A program made the position numbers and the translations under genes. This document shows, piece after piece, positions 52,025-62,275 of a stretch of 64,000 nucleotides of DNA (position 1 is the stretch's first letter; the number at the start of each line of letters is the position of its first letter). The notes under the pieces are model-generated. The model worked only from the letters and a program-made list of their open reading frames with translations, was not told the origin of the DNA and did not search any database. This DNA comes from Paenibacillus sp. JCM 10914. GTDB lineage: Bacteria; Bacillota; Bacilli; Paenibacillales; Paenibacillaceae. Location of the stretch: positions 32,613-96,612 of the forward strand of contig NZ_BAZR01000022.1 in the NCBI RefSeq assembly GCF_001315105.1, given 5' to 3'.

Positions 52025-53017
52025 ATGATGAATTCATTAATCGAAATCAACCATTTAAGCACATATTTCGAATCCGGTGCCGGAACGGTCAAAGCGGTGG
52101 ACGATATCAGCTTCCGTGTCCGTGAAGGCGAGACGGTCTGCGTCGTGGGCGAATCCGGCTGCGGCAAGAGCATCACGGCCATGTCGATCATGGGATTGGT
52201 CGATGGGCCGCACGGGAAAGTCGTGAACGGCCGGATCCAATTCGGCGACAAGGATCTGCTGAAGATCAGTAGAGAGGAGATGCGCCGCATCCGCGGGAAT
52301 GACATCTCGATCATTTTCCAGGAGCCGATGTCCTCCCTGAACCCGGTCATTACGATCGGCAAGCAGATCATGGAACCGCTCATGCTCCATCAACGCTTGA
52401 ACCGAAAACAAGCCTACGCCCGGGCGCTTGAACTGATCGAACTGGTCGGCATCTCCCGCGGGGAGCAAATTGCGGCTTCCTATCCCCATCAATTGTCGGG
52501 AGGCATGCTGCAGCGGATTATGATCGCGATTGCGATCTCGTGCGGGCCTAAGTTGTTGATCGCCGACGAACCGACAACCGCGCTGGACGTGACGATTCAG
52601 GCGCAGGTGCTGGAGACGCTGCGGGAAAGCAAGGAGCAGTCCAAGATGTCGATCCTGCTGATCACGCATGATCTCGGCGTGGTGGCCGAGATGGCGGACT
52701 ACGTAATCGTCATGTACGCCGGGAAGATTGTCGAGGAGGGAGACGTCGAGGAGATTTTTTATCATCCGAAGCATCCCTACACGAAGGGACTGCTAAAGTC
52801 GAAGCCGATCATCGGTCAACGCTCGGAGCAGTTATACTCGATTCCCGGTCAGGTTCCGAATCCCCTGGAGCTGAGCGAATCCTGTTACTTCCATGATCGC
52901 TGCGAGGACTGCATGTCCATCTGCCGCATTCGGCAGCCACAACTGAAAGAGGTGGAGCCCGGTCACCGTACGGCTTGCTGGTTGTATGAAGAGGAGGCAT
53001 CGCGTGAGCATGAGTGA
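52025..53017 (+). CDS. Peptide ABC transporter ATP-binding protein (DppD/OppD-like)
   Basis: A 330-aa ATPase with Walker A VGESGCGKS, signature LSGGMLQRIMIA, Walker B LLIADEPTTALDV and the H-loop LLITHDLGVV. The C-terminal oligopeptide/dipeptide domain carries four Cys (CYFHDRCEDCMSIC) typical of the [4Fe-4S]-binding OppD/DppD class. The ATG at 52025 follows AGGTGA closely after the permease stop. Its end overlaps the DppF-like gene, so translation is coupled. Confidence 0.9.
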   Translation: MMNSLIEINHLSTYFESGAGTVKAVDDISFRVREGETVCVVGESGCGKSITAMSIMGLVDGPHGKVVNGRIQFGDKDLLKISREEMRRIRGNDISIIFQEPMSSLNPVITIGKQIMEPLMLHQRLNRKQAYARALELIELVGISRGEQIAASYPHQLSGGMLQRIMIAIAISCGPKLLIADEPTTALDVTIQAQVLETLRESKEQSKMSILLITHDLGVVAEMADYVIVMYAGKIVEEGDVEEIFYHPKHPYTKGLLKSKPIIGQRSEQLYSIPGQVPNPLELSESCYFHDRCEDCMSICRIRQPQLKEVEPGHRTACWLYEEEASREHE

Positions 53018-53974
53018 AGCATTGCTTGAGGTACGCCATTTGAAGAAATACTTTCCCATCACCGCCGGGCTGCTCAACCGTACCGTTGGTCACGTCAAAG
53101 CGGTGGATGATATCAGCTTGACGATCGGAGCGGGGGAGACGTTTGGCCTAGTCGGCGAATCCGGCAGCGGCAAAAGCACCGTCGGGCGCACGATCCTCCG
53201 GCTGCATGAGAAAACCAGCGGGGATATCCTTTACAAGGGAATCCCGTTTCACGAGCTGCCTCATTCGGAGGTACGCAAGCTGAGGCCCAAAATGCAGCTT
53301 ATCTTCCAGGATCCCTACAGTTCGCTTAACCCGCGGATCCGCATCGGAGATGCCATCGGCGAAGCGCTGCTGGAGCACGGCTTGGCCGCTAGAGATGAGG
53401 TGCGCGATCAGGTGCTGGATGTGCTGGAGGCTTGCGGACTGTCTGCTTATCATTACAATCGGTTTCCCCACGAATTTTCTGGAGGGCAGCGGCAGCGGAT
53501 CGGCATCGCGCGTGCCTGGTGCTGAACCCCGATTTCATTATCGCGGATGAGCCGGTGTCCGCGCTGGATGTGTCGATTCAAGCTCAGATTATCAATTTGT
53601 TTCAGAAGCTTCAACATACGCGTGGGCTGACTTATCTGTTTATATCCCATGATCTCAGCGTCGTGGAGCATCTCTGCAATCGTATTGGCGTCATGTATCT
53701 TGGCTCCATGATGGAGATGGCTTCGCGGGATGAACTGTTTAGCCGTCCGCTGCATCCGTATACGAAAGCGCTGCTGTCGGCGATCCCCGTCCCGGTGCCG
53801 AGGATGAAGCGGGAGCGGATCGTGCTGAAAGGGGATATTCCGAGCCCTGCCAATCCGCCTTCCGGTTGCAAGTTCCATACTCGCTGCCCCTATGCCGAGG
53901 CCAAGTGCAAGGAGATTGTGCCCGAATTGCGAAATATGGGGGGCGATCATTACGTTGCTTGCCATCTCGTGTAA
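53004..53974 (+). pseudogene. Peptide ABC transporter ATP-binding protein (DppF/OppF-like), frameshifted
   Basis: The frame 53004-53525 covers the first half of the ATPase: EVRHLKKYFPI, Walker A VGESGSGKST, Q-loop and GGQRQRIGIARAW. Then a stop follows. In the next frame LVLNPDFIIADEPVSALDVS continues to LSVVEHLCNRIGVM, the C-terminal oligo_HPY domain and VACHLV. The break at about 53515-53523 is one missing C within a GCCTGG that should read GCCCTGG. The start GTG at 53004 follows GAGGAGG and is preferred over the ATG at 53010. If real, the transporter lacks one ATPase. A homopolymer read error is plausible. Confidence 0.9.
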
Positions 53975-54103
53975 TCTTGACGACTGGAAGGGCTGCAAAG
54001 GGGCGTGTGGTATGGCGCGGAATATTGTACAATATGGGCGAGTGATTACCGTGTTATCGGATAATTCATCCGTCCTAACAGGTCAAAGAAGGAGTGCGGC
54101 TTC

Positions 54104-55027
54104 TTGTCTTATCAATTGGAATTATCGTTCAGTCCCGTCAACGAACTGATCAACAGCCTTCACACGTTTCTTTGCAAAAGCTGGCATAAACGGATTGATC
54201 TCGGACCTGGATGGCCTCAGAATATCCAGGCCACTTTGTCCCCGGAGTTCGCCGATCAACTGGAACAGACCGGAATCGATCTGGAGTGGAAATTGCTTCA
54301 CTTGCTGGCTTATGTATCTCCGAGCAAGGATAGTATCGAAGGTTTTCTAATCTGGCTGGGACAGCTTTCGGTGGGCGAGCTGTACGCAGCACTGTCCCCG
54401 TATGTCCAGACGTTCCCTGAGCATTTTGGAGCGGTACGCGATCGGCAGCACCGGATGCTGTCCGAATGGAACGAAGTCTATTTCAGGCATATTGACCCGG
54501 CGATCGTCACCGCGTTGCAAGCCGAGGCGACAGAGAAGGCGGCATCGGGTGAACTTGAAGCGTACGAGAAAGTGGCAGCGCTGACGAACGGGTTTTATTT
54601 CGAGCCGGTCAACGGACTGGAGAAGCTGGTGCTGATTCCCCATTATCATTTTCAACCGGGCAATATTTTCTATTCGTACGGGAGCCTCACCCTTTGCCAT
54701 TATGCCTCCAGGATCGAGGCCCATTCGGATGAGGAGGATGAGCCTTCGCTTCATTTATACCGGCTGCTCCGCAGCCTGAGCGAGAAGAGTCGCTTGCGGA
54801 TACTGCATTTTCTGCGCAGCGAGCCCCGGACCTTCATCGAGGTGGTTCGCCATCTGGGCATATCCAAAGGAATCACGCACGATCATATTTTCAACCTGCG
54901 CAGTGCGGGGCTGCTAAGCGTGCATGTCGTCGGAGAGACGGTATCGACCTACAGTTTAAGAGTGGAGCGCATTCAAGAAATCGAGCAGGGACTGTTCGAA
55001 TACCTGGGTATAGAGCAGAATTTATGA
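54104..55027 (+). CDS. ArsR-type regulator with long N-terminal domain
   Basis: A 307-aa protein. Residues 1-215 form a mostly helical domain without a recognised name, resembling the DUF5937-type N-terminal part of some ArsR regulators. Residues about 220-300 form an ArsR winged helix (LYRLLRSLSEKSRLRILHFL, FIEVVRHLGISKGITHDHIF, STYSLRVERI). The TTG start is supported by AAGGAG nine bases upstream. It lies 130 bases after the last transporter gene in the same direction, so it may be cotranscribed and bind the 22-bp palindrome at 48099-48120. No metal-binding Cys cluster was seen. Confidence 0.75.
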   Translation: MSYQLELSFSPVNELINSLHTFLCKSWHKRIDLGPGWPQNIQATLSPEFADQLEQTGIDLEWKLLHLLAYVSPSKDSIEGFLIWLGQLSVGELYAALSPYVQTFPEHFGAVRDRQHRMLSEWNEVYFRHIDPAIVTALQAEATEKAASGELEAYEKVAALTNGFYFEPVNGLEKLVLIPHYHFQPGNIFYSYGSLTLCHYASRIEAHSDEEDEPSLHLYRLLRSLSEKSRLRILHFLRSEPRTFIEVVRHLGISKGITHDHIFNLRSAGLLSVHVVGETVSTYSLRVERIQEIEQGLFEYLGIEQNL

Positions 55028-55071
55028 TTTTGAACATACTCAATCGAACAGGTGTTGACCGAATCATCGGA

Positions 55072-55116
55072 GACGCAGTTTCAAGCAGGTAAGATCTGCT
55101 GGGCTGTGTCTTTTTT
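55072..55116 (+). terminator. Terminator after the regulator
   Basis: Outer stem GACGCAG with CTGTGTC and inner stem AGCAG with CTGCT are followed by T6. Confidence 0.78.
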
Positions 55117-55158
55117 ATATATAATGCATGATCAATTTCAATTAGAGGAGCGATATCC

Positions 55159-55710
55159 ATGACGACATTAAACGATTATTTAGTGCAGAAAAAAGCGGCG
55201 GCACAGGCCCTTCGAACTCAAGCAGAGCAAGACCCCAAGCCGAATACGTATTCAGCCAAGGTTCAGGCGAAGGGTCGCAGCGGCGTACGTGAAATCCGCA
55301 TCCGCGATTTTCAGATCATCAGCGACAGTCCCGAGAATTATGCCGGTTACAGCCTCGGCCCTTCATCGCCGGAGATTCAGCTTGGCGTGTTGGGCAGCTG
55401 CTTGACGCACATTACGTTGATTCAGGCTGCGGAGCGCGGCGTATCGTTGGAATCGCTGGAGGTGGAAGTGACGGGGCAATTGCACCCGCTTGCCGGCAAG
55501 CCGGGGTACGAGGATATTCCCATCTATCCGCACAATATCGAATACAACATCCACATCGTATCCGAAGAATCTGCGGACACCATCGCCGAACTTCACGAAG
55601 CGGTCGAACGCGTATGCCCGATTTACAATCTGCTGAAATACCCGCAATCGATCTCCGGGAACGTGGTGCACCACTCGCCTGCCGCTCAAGGAGAGGGCTC
55701 GTCCGTTTGA
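55159..55710 (+). CDS. OsmC-family peroxiredoxin-like protein
   Basis: A 183-aa cytoplasmic OsmC/Ohr-fold protein that reduces organic hydroperoxides or peroxides through two conserved cysteines. These are the Cys in VLGSCLTHITL (about residue 80) and the Cys in RVCPIYNLL (about 150). The central motif GQLHPLAGKPG is also typical of the YhfA/OsmC class. GAGGAGCG precedes the ATG. It is monocistronic or cotranscribed with the small membrane gene that follows 90 bases later. Confidence 0.88.
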   Translation: MTTLNDYLVQKKAAAQALRTQAEQDPKPNTYSAKVQAKGRSGVREIRIRDFQIISDSPENYAGYSLGPSSPEIQLGVLGSCLTHITLIQAAERGVSLESLEVEVTGQLHPLAGKPGYEDIPIYPHNIEYNIHIVSEESADTIAELHEAVERVCPIYNLLKYPQSISGNVVHHSPAAQGEGSSV

Positions 55711-55800
55711 CGGAAATTCGATTTTAGCAAAAACAATCAAATACGGATCATGCGAAGCATGATAATCTGGATTCCAACGAGGGAAAGAGAGGGATCCAGA

Positions 55801-56007
55801 TTGAGGATTGTTCAAGCGTTTGTGTCGAGTATCGTATTGTCCGTGATCGTGATCGCTGCGAATATCGGGATTGGGAGCCTATATGATTGGTGGAGAGGCG
55901 AGGAGATCGTCATTCGATTCTCTCAGACTCGCATCATGTTCTTCTCCGCTTTGTTCATCATCTTCTTCATCGCTTCGTATCATCAGCTTAAAAACAGAAG
56001 AGCATAA
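55801..56007 (+). CDS. Small two-helix membrane protein
   Basis: A 68-aa frame beginning TTG-AGG-ATT (MRIVQAFVSSIVLSVIVIAA) with two hydrophobic helices and a basic end LKNRRA. The TTG at 55801 follows AGAGAGGG at a suitable distance, so it is preferred over the ATG at 55750. No family was recognised. A terminator follows directly, which supports it as a real short gene. Function unknown. Confidence 0.65.
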   Translation: MRIVQAFVSSIVLSVIVIAANIGIGSLYDWWRGEEIVIRFSQTRIMFFSALFIIFFIASYHQLKNRRA

Positions 56008-56013
56008 ATTCAG

Positions 56014-56060
56014 CCGAGCGAAAGCTTCAGGGCCCTTCCTGAATCCGCTCGGTTTTTTTT
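56014..56060 (+). terminator. Terminator of the small membrane gene
   Basis: CCGAGCG (56014-56020) pairs with CGCTCGG (56046-56052) and T8 follows. Confidence 0.85.
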
Positions 56061-56210
56061 GTTCATACAGAGTCCCTGAACATGAAACAAAAATGAGACA
56101 TCGCCGGTTCCCCTGCTATATTACACTGATTTGGAGAGATGAAAGTGCCCTTCACACACGAGGTCCACTTGAAGACTCCATGATTTACAGATGCAAAGGA
56201 GAAACGCGAA

Positions 56211-59200
56211 ATGAAAAAAAGTTCCATGCTACTGGCAGCGCTGCTGATGTTCTCGTTGGTGCTTGCTTCGCTGGTTCCCGCAATCCCCGCCGTTCGGGCC
56301 GCTTACGATCCGATGCCGTTGGAAGCGGACGGGTGGGTATGGGTCGGGACCGCGGAGGAACTGGCTTATATTAATCAGAATCCAGCGTACTATCTGAATC
56401 GAAATATCCGATTGACCGGCAGCATTGACATGACCGGATACGACTGGGTTCCGATCGGCGATGCTTCCGCTGCCTACAGCGGCATATTCGACGGCAGGGG
56501 ACACCGGATCGAGGGTCTCTCCATCAACGGTGGGACGCGGCAGTATGCCGGATTGTTCGGATACGTATCGGGTACCATCCGCAACTTGGACGTTTCCGCG
56601 CAAGTCAGCGGCGGCCAATATGCCGGCGTCTTGGCCGGTCAACTGACGGGCGGCAGCATTCTGGATTCGCACTCGCAGGGTACGGTTACGAGCGGCGATG
56701 CGATTGGTAATGTGAGCGTGGCTGGCGGATTGGTGGGAGCTGCCACTGGCGATTCCGTCATCCTTCGCTCATCTTCATCTGCTTCGGTGAAGAGCGGAGA
56801 AGCCCCCAATCAATACGCTGGCGGTCTGGTAGGATCATTTGGCGCGGGCCGCATTGCTATTCATATGCAACGGGAACGGTGACGAATACCGGTGGCGATC
56901 ACTATTTTTTCGGAGGGGGCTTAACCGGACAATTGATATTCGGAACGATCGACATTAGTTATGCTTCCACTGTGGTCGTTCAGTCTGAAAACGTTAGATA
57001 TATCGGATTAGGCGGTTTTGTTGGCATCTTGATGAGTGGGCAGATCAACGCCTCGTATTTCGATATCGAGGCGTCGACCCAAACCATCGGCATCGGCGTT
57101 GGGGATGCCGTAAATCCGCCCCATCTGATGGGCCGCACGACGGAGCAGCTGAAGTTTGCCTCGACTTACGGCGGCTGGGATTTCGCGGATACGTGGGCCG
57201 TTCATGCCAGAATCAATGGGGGATATCCATATTTGCGCCCTGGCATCTTAACAACCGATCTGCCGCGGGCGGTCAAGGGCGTACCTTATTCAATGGCGAT
57301 TGAACCATCAATGGCGCACGGGGAGGGTTGACTTGGAACGTCTCTGGACTTCCCGATGGCCTAGCCCTGACCGGCGACGGCAAGATCGAGGGCAGTCCTA
57401 CGGTGAGCGGGGCGTTCCCGGTTACGGTTTCGGCGACGGATATCGGCTCGAACACCGCCAGCGCTACTTTGACCTTGTACGTGGATGAAGCTGCACGGAA
57501 CATCGATGGGTTTGTCGTTGGACCGGGCAGCGAGAACGGCTCGACGAGTGTCACGGCGATTCCGGGTGATGCTGGGAACACATTTGCTTATCTGCTCGGC
57601 CCCGACGAGGGCGCGACACCCGGATTGGGAGATGCGCTGCCTGATGAAGCGATGGGGTATGCCCTTGGCACGGACATTTTTTTCCCCGCCCCGGGACATT
57701 ATCTTCAAGTATTTGAATTGGACGACCAGCAGCGTATTCTGGCATGGAACAGTATCCGGCTGACTGCGTCCCATATTCGGAACGACATTTCCGTGTCGGG
57801 CGTAGCGCTGGACCGGACGGAATTATCGCTTACGGCTGGCGGTGCTTCGCAGAAGCTGACCGCCGTCCTGACGCCAGGAGATGCGACCAACCAGGCGGTC
57901 TCCTGGGTTTCCAGCGATTCAGCCGTTGCCGTGGTGGATCCGAGCGGCGAGGTCACAGGAATTGCTGAAGGCACGGCGGTCGTTACGGTAACAACAGCCG
58001 ACGGAGGATACACGGCCTCTGCTGCGGTGACCGTCCATCCGGCGGCAGCGACGGGGACGGTGACCGGTGCGGTCTACGGCACTCGAGATGCACCTCTTGC
58101 AGGTGCGGCGATTTCGGTAGGCGGCATGGACGGCATCTCCAACGCTGCAGGCGGCTTTGCGTTGACTGGTGTAGCGGCAGGCCCCCAAAGGCTGACGGTG
58201 ACGGCAGCGGGATACATCAACTACACCGTGACCGTGGATGTGCTGATTGGAGAGACAGTGGATGTCGGAAGAATTGTTTTAAGGGCGGTCCCTGCTCCCG
58301 AACCGGAACCATCGCCTGAACCTCCCTCGTATAGCGGTAGTCCTTCCGCACCTGCTCCAACGCCTGCACCTGATCAACGAATGATCGTAACGGTTAACGG
58401 CCAACAGGTACGGGTAAACATCAAGAAAGAGCAGGAGCCTGACGGCCGCACCGTGCTGCGACTGATGATGGACAGCGATTTGGTACGGTCATGGTCTGCT
58501 GGGGAGGGGGATATCCTCCTCGACATCGACAACGAGGATCCGGTGGTAAAGGTGGATTTTCCGGCGAAATCCCTCAAGGATCTCATGGTCACAAGGCCGA
58601 ATGACGTCATTCGGATTAACGTGAACGGCGCAAGCTTCCGTGTGCCGCTGCACGTGCTGGGCGGCGTTTCGAACGACGAGGACAGCCTAACGGTCGTTAT
58701 AGCGAAATGGAAGGAGTCGGCTAGCCATGAGCTGGAAGAAGAATTGACCGGTCAAGGGTTTGCCGTACTGGCGGAACCGACGTGCTTCGAATTATATGAC
58801 GGCGATGAAAAGATTGAAACGAAAGGCATCTACTTGGAGCACACGTTCTCGATGAACGCTGAGACCGATTCCGACCGCTCCACCGTTGTTTGGGTGGATG
58901 ACGCCGGGAAGCTGCACTTTGTCCCGTCTGTCTTCAAAGGGGATACGGCGACTTTTTATAGCACACACACCGGTGCCTATACCGTCGTCCACTCCGACCG
59001 AACCTTTGTTGACGTGAGAGGACACTGGGCGCAGCACGAAATCGAGCGGATGGCGAGCAAGCTGGTCGTGAACGGATCTTCGGGCAATGCGTTTGAGCCC
59101 AATCGTACGGTGACCCGCGCCGAGTTCGTCGCCATGCTCGTACGGGCGCTAGGCATCGATGGGAAGTCTTCCTCGGCATTATCCTACTCGGATGTGTGGC

Positions 59201-59562
59201 CAAAAGAAGTATGGTATGCCGGTGCGATTGGGGCGGCTTCTGCAGCAGGCTTGGTCGAAGGCTATGCCGACGGTTCGTTCCGGCCGGATGCTGCGGTCAC
59301 GCGAGAGCAAGTCGCCGTCATATTGGCCAGAGCTATACAGTATGCCGGTGAGCTGCCTCGCCAAGACGCATCTATGCTGGCACGTTTTGTGGACCAAGAT
59401 AAGATTGCGGATTGGGCCAAGGGGGCGGCCGCCGAGCTGCTGGCCGCGGGCATGATGGAAGGGGTGGGAAATGCGGCGTTTGCGCCGCAGGCATTTGCCA
59501 CCCGTGCCCAAAGCGCGGTTTTGCTGAACCGGATGCTGCTGTACTTGAATTTCATCGATTGA
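56211..59562 (+). pseudogene. GLUG/Ig/SLH surface protein, two frameshifts
   Basis: Three consecutive frames form one secreted protein of about 1100 residues. The first (56211-56882) has a signal peptide and GLUG-type repeats (GTIRNLDVSAQVSGG and following, GGLVGAATGD). The second (to 57331) continues GLUG repeats from YSYATGTVTNTGG and reaches an Ig-like start. The third (57328-59562) has a He_PIG Ig-like module (LTWNVSGLPDGLALTGDG), a BIG2-like domain (ISVSGVALDRTELSLTAGG), a carboxypeptidase-regulatory-like domain (TGAVYGTRDAPLAGA) and three C-terminal SLH domains (about 58990-59550). Single-base breaks lie at about 56850-56860 and 57300-57320. The architecture is a cell-wall-anchored adhesin. 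AAAGGAG lies upstream of the ATG. Confidence 0.88.
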
Positions 59563-59581
59563 ACTAAAGTTCTACATGTTC

Positions 59582-59617
59582 ACACGCACATTCTCTCGAA
59601 GGATGTGCGTGTTTTTG
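59582..59617 (+). terminator. Terminator of the SLH protein gene
   Basis: ACACGCACAT (59582-59591) and ATGTGCGTGT (59603-59612) form a perfect ten-base stem with T5. Confidence 0.88.
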
Positions 59618-59735
59618 CGCGCCGAGTTCATGGTCGTGCCTGGTCGTAGTCCTTCAAAATAGGTTAGTATAAAACAAGATGGTTGAATTTTAATAGATTC
59701 AAACGGCAAGAAGCGAATGGAGTGGGACGTAGCCG

Positions 59736-61814
59736 ATGGAGAAGATGTTAAGACAACAAATCATTGGGTTTGAGGGAGAATTGGGGAGCTTTACGGGCTG
59801 GCTGGAAGACCCCCAAGCGCGAACCTCTATTTTCTCGATATCGGGGATCGGCGGCATCGGCAAAACGACGTTGCTGCTTCAAATGGCCCATACGGCTAAG
59901 CAAAGCTCTGTACGAACCTTATGGTTGGACGGACAGGGCTGCTTGGCGACGTCAAGCGCGTTTCTGGCCAGCCTGGAGATGGGGCTAGCAACGGAGCATG
60001 GTTGTATCCGGTCGAAGGACACGGCGCTGCTGCCGTACATCGTATCCGAGTTGTCCAGAGAACGAACGGTTCTGTTGATGGATAACTGCGAGCAGCTCGA
60101 CAGGCTGGGAGGGTGGTTATTGTCCAGCTTTTTGTCCGAGTTGATGTCCGCCTCCGTGCTGATCGTATGCGCTTCAAGGAACGGTCTGCCGCTCCAATGG
60201 CAGCGCAATCCGGAGTGGAAGTCCCGGCTCCATTCCTACCCGCTGCGCCCGTTTACCCGAGCAGAGGTCTATGAATATTTGGGCGGGAGCGGTTTGGACA
60301 CCGAACTGCAACGGGATATCGCCCAGAAGACGGACGGGCATCCGTTATCGCTGGCGCTGATCGTCGATATGCTGTCCTCCGGGCAGGCGGAGGAGCGGAA
60401 CGTATGGCGTGAGGTTCCGGCCGTATTGAGCGCAGAGTTTTTGCGGGAAGCGACTTCCTCGGCCGTATATCGTGCATTGACGATCTTGTCGCTATTGCCG
60501 GTCGCAGATGAACGGCTGTTGAATCGTCTATTGGACTCGCCGCTGGATGAAGCGGATTATTATCAGTTGGCCGGGCTTTCGTTCGTGCGAACCACGCTGC
60601 AAGGCATCTCGCTGCATCAAATCGTGGCCCGCATCTTGCGGGATGACTTCGCACGTCGGAACCCCGAACAGTATGAATGGACTCGCCATCAGGTGTTTGC
60701 GCAATTGGCGGAGCGGTTCCACGGGGTCGATCCAGCCATTCAGATGACCTTGAGTGCTCATATTCTGGAGCTGTACCGCGAATTTTTACCCTCGGCGCAT
60801 GCCTATGCGAACTTCGCTTCCACGCTGAAATCGGGCGAGCAGAAGCCGTTTCAATCCGAGGACCTGCCGCATTTGCAGGAGTTCATGGCAGCATCGATCC
60901 GTAATTCCGATTGGCAGTCGGAACTGGTGGAGCGCGATGATTACCCGGCCGTACTGGGTGAAATCGCGGTGCGTTTTCCGGAAGGAATCTTTGTTGTCCG
61001 GGATGAACAGGGAACGCCGTTGGCCTTTTGCGCCGGCGTCTGGCTGCATGCCTTGAGTTTGCCGCTCTTGGAACGATATGCGCCAGGATGCGCGGAACTT
61101 CTGGGGGAGGAAGGATTTTTGCTGCACCATATTCCCATAGAGGAAGCCGATACAATCTTCGTGCTGCTATCCGCGGTCAATACCGGCCAATCCCTGTATC
61201 GTCCGGAAGAGCTGGGCGCCTTGCTGATGCAGCAATGGCTCATCTATATGACCCGCGGGCTACGCGGGATATTGGCGGCGGAGGATCCGCAGTTAAATGC
61301 CTTGCTGTCGATTCTGGGATTCCGGGAACGCGGTAAGGCTGCAGGGATCGCGGGCATCGAATTGACGACGTGGGAGCTGGATTTTCGGCAAACGACCTTC
61401 GACCAGTGGATTCACCGGATACTCCGGCAAACGGAAGTGGCAGCGGGCGCGTCGATGTTATCACTTGCGCACGGATATGGCGCGGGTATGGAAAGAGGCG
61501 AGATGAAGCAGTTGCTTGAGCGGATGTTCGAACCGGAACAACTGGCACGACTTCCTGTTCTGCGGCGTTTGGACTGGAGCGGTCAGCAGGCACGGGAAGT
61601 GATTCAGGCGATTCTAACCGATGAGGGTCCTACGGAGCCTTTAACGGCCTTCGAGAAGGAGATTTTAATCGCCAGTTACATACGGAAAGATCGGAACAAA
61701 AATCAGCTCGCGGATTCCTTTCATATGAGCAGGGCAACGTTTTATCGCCATTTGCGCTCGGCGGAGAAGCATGCGGCGTTCGTGCTCAGCGAAAGGTTGA
61801 GAGCGGGACGATGA
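59736..61814 (+). CDS. STAND-type ATPase regulator with GNAT-like insert and HTH
   Basis: A 692-aa protein with an N-terminal STAND/NB-ARC NTPase (about residues 8-280): Walker A ISGIGGIGKTTLLLQM, Walker B TVLLMDNCEQLD, and winged-helix-like segments after HPLSLALIVDML. The middle (about 370-555) reads like a GNAT acyltransferase core (FVVRDEQGTPLAFCAGVWL, LGALLMQQWLIYMTRGLRG, LNALLSILGFRERGK). The C terminus (about 640-690) has a helix-turn-helix (LADSFHMSRATFYRHLRSAE) of the kind that binds DNA. It is probably a ligand- or stress-dependent transcription factor. The GNAT-like middle may be a sensor rather than an active enzyme. GTGGGACG precedes the ATG. Confidence 0.78.
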   Translation: MEKMLRQQIIGFEGELGSFTGWLEDPQARTSIFSISGIGGIGKTTLLLQMAHTAKQSSVRTLWLDGQGCLATSSAFLASLEMGLATEHGCIRSKDTALLPYIVSELSRERTVLLMDNCEQLDRLGGWLLSSFLSELMSASVLIVCASRNGLPLQWQRNPEWKSRLHSYPLRPFTRAEVYEYLGGSGLDTELQRDIAQKTDGHPLSLALIVDMLSSGQAEERNVWREVPAVLSAEFLREATSSAVYRALTILSLLPVADERLLNRLLDSPLDEADYYQLAGLSFVRTTLQGISLHQIVARILRDDFARRNPEQYEWTRHQVFAQLAERFHGVDPAIQMTLSAHILELYREFLPSAHAYANFASTLKSGEQKPFQSEDLPHLQEFMAASIRNSDWQSELVERDDYPAVLGEIAVRFPEGIFVVRDEQGTPLAFCAGVWLHALSLPLLERYAPGCAELLGEEGFLLHHIPIEEADTIFVLLSAVNTGQSLYRPEELGALLMQQWLIYMTRGLRGILAAEDPQLNALLSILGFRERGKAAGIAGIELTTWELDFRQTTFDQWIHRILRQTEVAAGASMLSLAHGYGAGMERGEMKQLLERMFEPEQLARLPVLRRLDWSGQQAREVIQAILTDEGPTEPLTAFEKEILIASYIRKDRNKNQLADSFHMSRATFYRHLRSAEKHAAFVLSERLRAGR

Positions 61815-61975
61815 ATGATCTTGTGTGCTGGGTATACGGTAGAACAATGGGAAGAGAGGTATGGCGGGGGAGTGTACGGATTTTGGAGAAGTGGGCAGAT
61901 CAGCTCTAGTAAGGTGTTGAAAAGTGCCGGAAAGGACATCACGGTTTAATTCCGACAAAAAACATAGGAAAACTG
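61815..61975. other. Intergenic, no gene recognised
   Basis: No RBS-supported frame or RNA feature was seen; it ends at the promoter at 61976. Confidence 0.35.
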
Positions 61976-62005
61976 TTGACAAGGCAATGTCTGGCAGAAT
62001 AAGAT
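61976..62005 (+). promoter_or_regulatory. Sigma-A promoter of the Pro/Ala-rich protein gene
   Basis: TTGACA, 18 bases, TAAGAT. The leader to the start codon is about 270 bases and contains no recognised riboswitch. Confidence 0.6.
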
Positions 62006-62275
62006 GATAATTAAGCAACCATGATACTGATCATGGTGGAGAAACACGGAAAGAAATCGACTGGACCACCAGAGATTCGTTGAACATGCGCAAACTCGTG
62101 CATATTCGGCGGATCTTCTTTTTTTTCTCCAAAGCAAGAGAGGAATGGAGGGGTGAAGGCTGGAGGGAGACCAGCTGCTTAAAGAGGCTGTTCAAACGGA
62201 AAACCGCCTTTTTCAACATGTATTTAAAACACGTTCGATCGACCAAATTTCTGCTTGGCAGCGGAGGAGATCCCA

